From Rhodoferax sp. UBA4127 (GTDB taxonomy: Bacteria > Pseudomonadota > Gammaproteobacteria > Burkholderiales > Burkholderiaceae_C): a stretch of 25,135 nt of DNA. The position numbers and the translations under genes were made by a program. Positions 23,173-25,135 of this stretch are shown here, one piece after another. The notes beneath the pieces are model-generated. The model was given only the letters and a program-made list of their open reading frames with translations. It had not been told where the DNA came from and did not search any database. The stretch's first letter is position 1, and every line of letters starts with the position of its first letter. The stretch covers positions 6,337-31,471 of the forward strand of contig DFWT01000145.1 in NCBI GenBank assembly GCA_002381045.1, written 5' to 3'.

Positions 23173-23279
23173 CTGATGTGGCAAGGATGTGCCTTTTCTG
23201 GCTTTTAGAAAGCGTTGGGACGGGGTATAACCGTTGAATCTGACAGTGAGGCCACAAGGCTGAGTGCAAGGAGCGCAAT

Positions 23280-24722
23280 ATGGCTATTTCATCACCGGGT
23301 ATTGGCAGCGGACTGGATGTCAAGTCCATCGTGACCCAATTGGTTGCGTTGGAGCGGCAACCCATCACGCAGTTGCAGGCCAAAGGGTCCACGCTTCAAA
23401 CCAAGTTGTCGGCTTACAGTCAGATCAAGTCGTCGCTGGCATCATTGGACGACGCGTCAAGTGCTTTGATGGATGCTCCAACCTGGAACGCACGCACATT
23501 TGTGTCCAACAATACGTCAGCGATCACTGGGTTGGCTACCTCATCTGCGTTAGCTAGCTCGTTCTCGGTGCATGTAACTGCACTGGCGCAAGCGCAATCC
23601 CTGAAGTCGAACCCGGTTACCTCGGGAACAGGCTTAGGTACGGATGGCCGTCTGGACATTCAAGTGGGGCAGTGGTCGGGATCAACGTTCAATGGAGGCA
23701 CCAATGCAACCCTCAGTGTTTCCGTTGTCAGCACTGATACCTTGTCCGACATTGCCGGCAAGATTAACAACGCTGGCGCCGGTGTTTCCGCTGTGGTTGT
23801 CACCAGTGCTGGTCAAGACCGCTTGCTCATACGCGGCACCACAACGGGAGATGCGGCCGGCTTTCAGATTCGCGCCTATGATGCGAGTGCTGTGGAAGTG
23901 ACTGACGGCACCACCGGAGTAGGTAAGTTCGCTTACGCATTCAACGCGAGCGCCCCTTTGCCTGGCTTTTACGGCATGACTCAAACGCAGGCGGCTCAAA
24001 ATTCGGCCATTACGATTGACGGCATAGATGTATCGTCTGCCACAAACGCTGTGAGCGACGCGGTCCCCGGGGTGACTTTGAACCTCTCGTCGACCACTAC
24101 AGCGGCCGCGCTGGTGACAATCGGCCTTGACAAAGACGTGATAAAGACCAAGTTGGAGTCATTTCGTAAGGCTTACAACGATATCCGTACCAAACTGGCC
24201 GAGTACGTGAGATATGACCCTGGATCAAAGACCAGTGGGCCATTGCAAGGTGACAGCACTGCCGTGGGTATTCAAAGCATGTTGCGTGATTTGGCAGCAG
24301 CTACTGGGCCGACCGGCAACACGATTTCGCGATTGAGTGATTTGGGATTTCAAATGCAGCGCGATGGCACCCTAGCAAGCAATACCACCAAACTTGACGC
24401 AGCCTTGCAAGACCCCAGCAATGTGGAATCGTTTTTGACATATTCTTCTGGCACCTCTTCCACCGATGGGATTGCCCGGCGTTTGCGTGACTTTGCGCGT
24501 GGTGCCAATTCTGTGGATGGCAATGTGAACGGGCGCAACACGGCGCTGCAGGCAGCCATTTCCCGCAACACTAAAGAGATTGACAGCATGACGGCGCGGG
24601 TGGCGCGCACCGAGGCAAGTTTGTATAAGCAATATGCCCGCCTGGATGCCAACTTGGGCACCCTCACCAGTCTGGGAACCTTCGTCACGCAGCAGATTGC
24701 GCAATGGAATAAAACTGGTTAG
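23280..24722 (+). CDS. fliD: Flagellar filament cap protein FliD (HAP2)
   Basis: 480 residues, typical. FliD_N: MAISSPGIGSGLDVKSIVTQ (1-20) and LVALERQPITQLQAKGSTLQ, then a Ser/Thr/Ala-rich middle domain. FliD_C: FRKAYNDIRTKLAEYVRYDP (about 295-314), RLSDLGFQMQRDGTLASN, and the C-terminal coiled coil ending MTARVARTEASLYKQYARLD plus the terminal LTSLGTFVTQQIAQWNKTG segment. FliD caps the filament tip and promotes flagellin folding. AAGGAG lies 6 bases before the ATG. It sits between the two flagellin genes. I see no sigma-28 site in the 157-bp gap from fliC; GGGGTATAAC near 23226 is a possible sigma-70 -10 only. Confidence 0.96.
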   Translation: MAISSPGIGSGLDVKSIVTQLVALERQPITQLQAKGSTLQTKLSAYSQIKSSLASLDDASSALMDAPTWNARTFVSNNTSAITGLATSSALASSFSVHVTALAQAQSLKSNPVTSGTGLGTDGRLDIQVGQWSGSTFNGGTNATLSVSVVSTDTLSDIAGKINNAGAGVSAVVVTSAGQDRLLIRGTTTGDAAGFQIRAYDASAVEVTDGTTGVGKFAYAFNASAPLPGFYGMTQTQAAQNSAITIDGIDVSSATNAVSDAVPGVTLNLSSTTTAAALVTIGLDKDVIKTKLESFRKAYNDIRTKLAEYVRYDPGSKTSGPLQGDSTAVGIQSMLRDLAAATGPTGNTISRLSDLGFQMQRDGTLASNTTKLDAALQDPSNVESFLTYSSGTSSTDGIARRLRDFARGANSVDGNVNGRNTALQAAISRNTKEIDSMTARVARTEASLYKQYARLDANLGTLTSLGTFVTQQIAQWNKTG

Positions 24723-24767
24723 CAAGCTCATGACGTTGACTCACTGAGTTGGCGAATAATGAAGCAA

Positions 24768-24798
24768 AAGCCCCGTTTATCGGGGCTTAAGTTTTTTT
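24768..24798 (+). terminator. Intrinsic terminator after fliD
   Basis: Perfect arms AAGCCCCG and CGGGGCTT with loop TTTAT, then AAG and a seven-T run. It begins 45 bp after the fliD stop. It separates fliD from the second flagellin gene, which must therefore have its own promoter or depend on read-through. Confidence 0.9.
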
Positions 24799-24906
24799 GG
24801 AGCGCTGAACAATTGACACCACACCCGGATGGCATGGCGACCAAGGTCAATCACGCGATCCCGGTGAGTTGTTTAACTCAATTTCGACTCATCAAGGAAG
24901 AACATC
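24799..24906 (+). promoter_or_regulatory. Leader / promoter region of the second flagellin gene
   Basis: The 108 bp between the fliD terminator and the second flagellin ATG contain a small hairpin at 24865-24880 (arms TGAGTT and AACTCA, loop GTTT) and the ribosome site AAGGA just before the start. TTGACA at about 24812 resembles a sigma-70 -35, but no -10 follows at the right distance. I find no TAAAG-N11-CCGATAA-type sigma-28 site, in contrast to fliC. Confidence 0.35.
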
Positions 24907-25135
24907 ATGTCAATGTCCATCAACTCCAACATCATGTCCATGAATGCGCAGCGCAATGCGTCAGTGACGCAAGGTGAAATGTCGACAGCGTTGCAGCGCT
25001 TGTCTTCTGGGTTGCGTGTCAACAGCGCCAAGGATGATGCCGCGGGCATGGCCATTGCGGAACGCATGAACACCCAGGTTCGCGGCATGAACATGGCCGT
25101 GCGCAATGCCAATGACGGCATCTCGCTGGCGCAGA
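24907..25135 (+). CDS. Second flagellin, 5' part only (runs off right edge)
   Basis: From the ATG at 24907, with AAGGA about 9 bases upstream, 76 codons are open to the window end. The product MSMSINSNIMSMNAQRNASV followed by LQRLSSGLRVNSAKDDAAGM and NMAVRNANDGISLAQ is the D0/D1 N terminus of flagellin. It is clearly homologous to the first flagellin (identical LSSGLRVNSAKDDAAG core) but differs at the extreme N terminus and around residues 20-30, so it is a paralogue rather than a recent copy. Its length, outer domain and intactness cannot be judged here. It may be a minor or alternative filament subunit. Confidence 0.93.
   Translation, partial: MSMSINSNIMSMNAQRNASVTQGEMSTALQRLSSGLRVNSAKDDAAGMAIAERMNTQVRGMNMAVRNANDGISLAQ

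Noticed and set aside
22351..23560. Shared 12-mer GTTAGCTAGCTC in fliC and fliD
   Set aside because: It falls in both coding regions and encodes LASS-type residues in each; too short and self-complementary to call a repeat or recombination site.
1..25135. Search for CRISPR arrays, insertion sequences, tRNA/rRNA genes, phage or defence genes
   Set aside because: No regularly spaced repeats, transposase motifs, tRNA-like cloverleaf or rRNA segments were recognised; gene content is flagellar throughout.

Overview
The window is a dense flagellar and motility cluster of 28 genes, with almost no non-flagellar DNA. Proteins and gene order point to a betaproteobacterium of the Burkholderiales, most likely Comamonadaceae (Rhodoferax/Polaromonas-like). 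The reasons are an FlhDC master regulator directly next to motAB-cheYZ-flhBAFG-fliA, FlgM/FlgN next to flgA, and an intergenic repeat with the core GGC(A/G)TCTAGCCCTT that I remember from that family (not verified here). The taxonomic call is inference.

Layout. (1) Positions 1-9843, minus strand: flgB-C-D-E-F-G-H-I-J-K-L, the rod, hook, rings, rod cap/muramidase and hook-filament junction, in the classical order; flgL runs off the left edge. (2) 10009-11634, plus strand: flgA (P-ring chaperone), then flgM-flgN behind a near-perfect sigma-28 promoter. (3) 11719-17845, minus strand: flhB-flhA-flhF-flhG-fliA, all five overlapping end to end, converging on flgN. (4) 17940-20861, minus strand: motA-motB-cheY-cheZ behind a sigma-28-like promoter. 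(5) 21029-21912, minus strand: flhD-flhC. (6) 22280-25135, plus strand: a compact flagellin fliC with a sigma-28 promoter and strong terminator, the filament cap fliD with its own terminator, and the start of a second flagellin gene cut by the right edge.

How it works together. FlhD4C2 would switch on the basal-body, export and fliA operons. FliA (sigma-28) is held by FlgM until the hook is finished and FlgM is exported. FliA then transcribes fliC, motAB-cheYZ and flgMN, and the three sigma-28-type promoters seen here fit that logic. FlhF/FlhG would set where and how many flagella form, although this FlhG has lost its recognisable ATP-binding loop.

I see no phage, insertion sequence, CRISPR, toxin, tRNA or rRNA, and no unknown multi-gene system. 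The points worth a second look are the degenerate FlhG, two diverged copies of an intergenic repeat, and hairpins or palindromes in the leaders of fliC, the second flagellin gene, motA and flhB.
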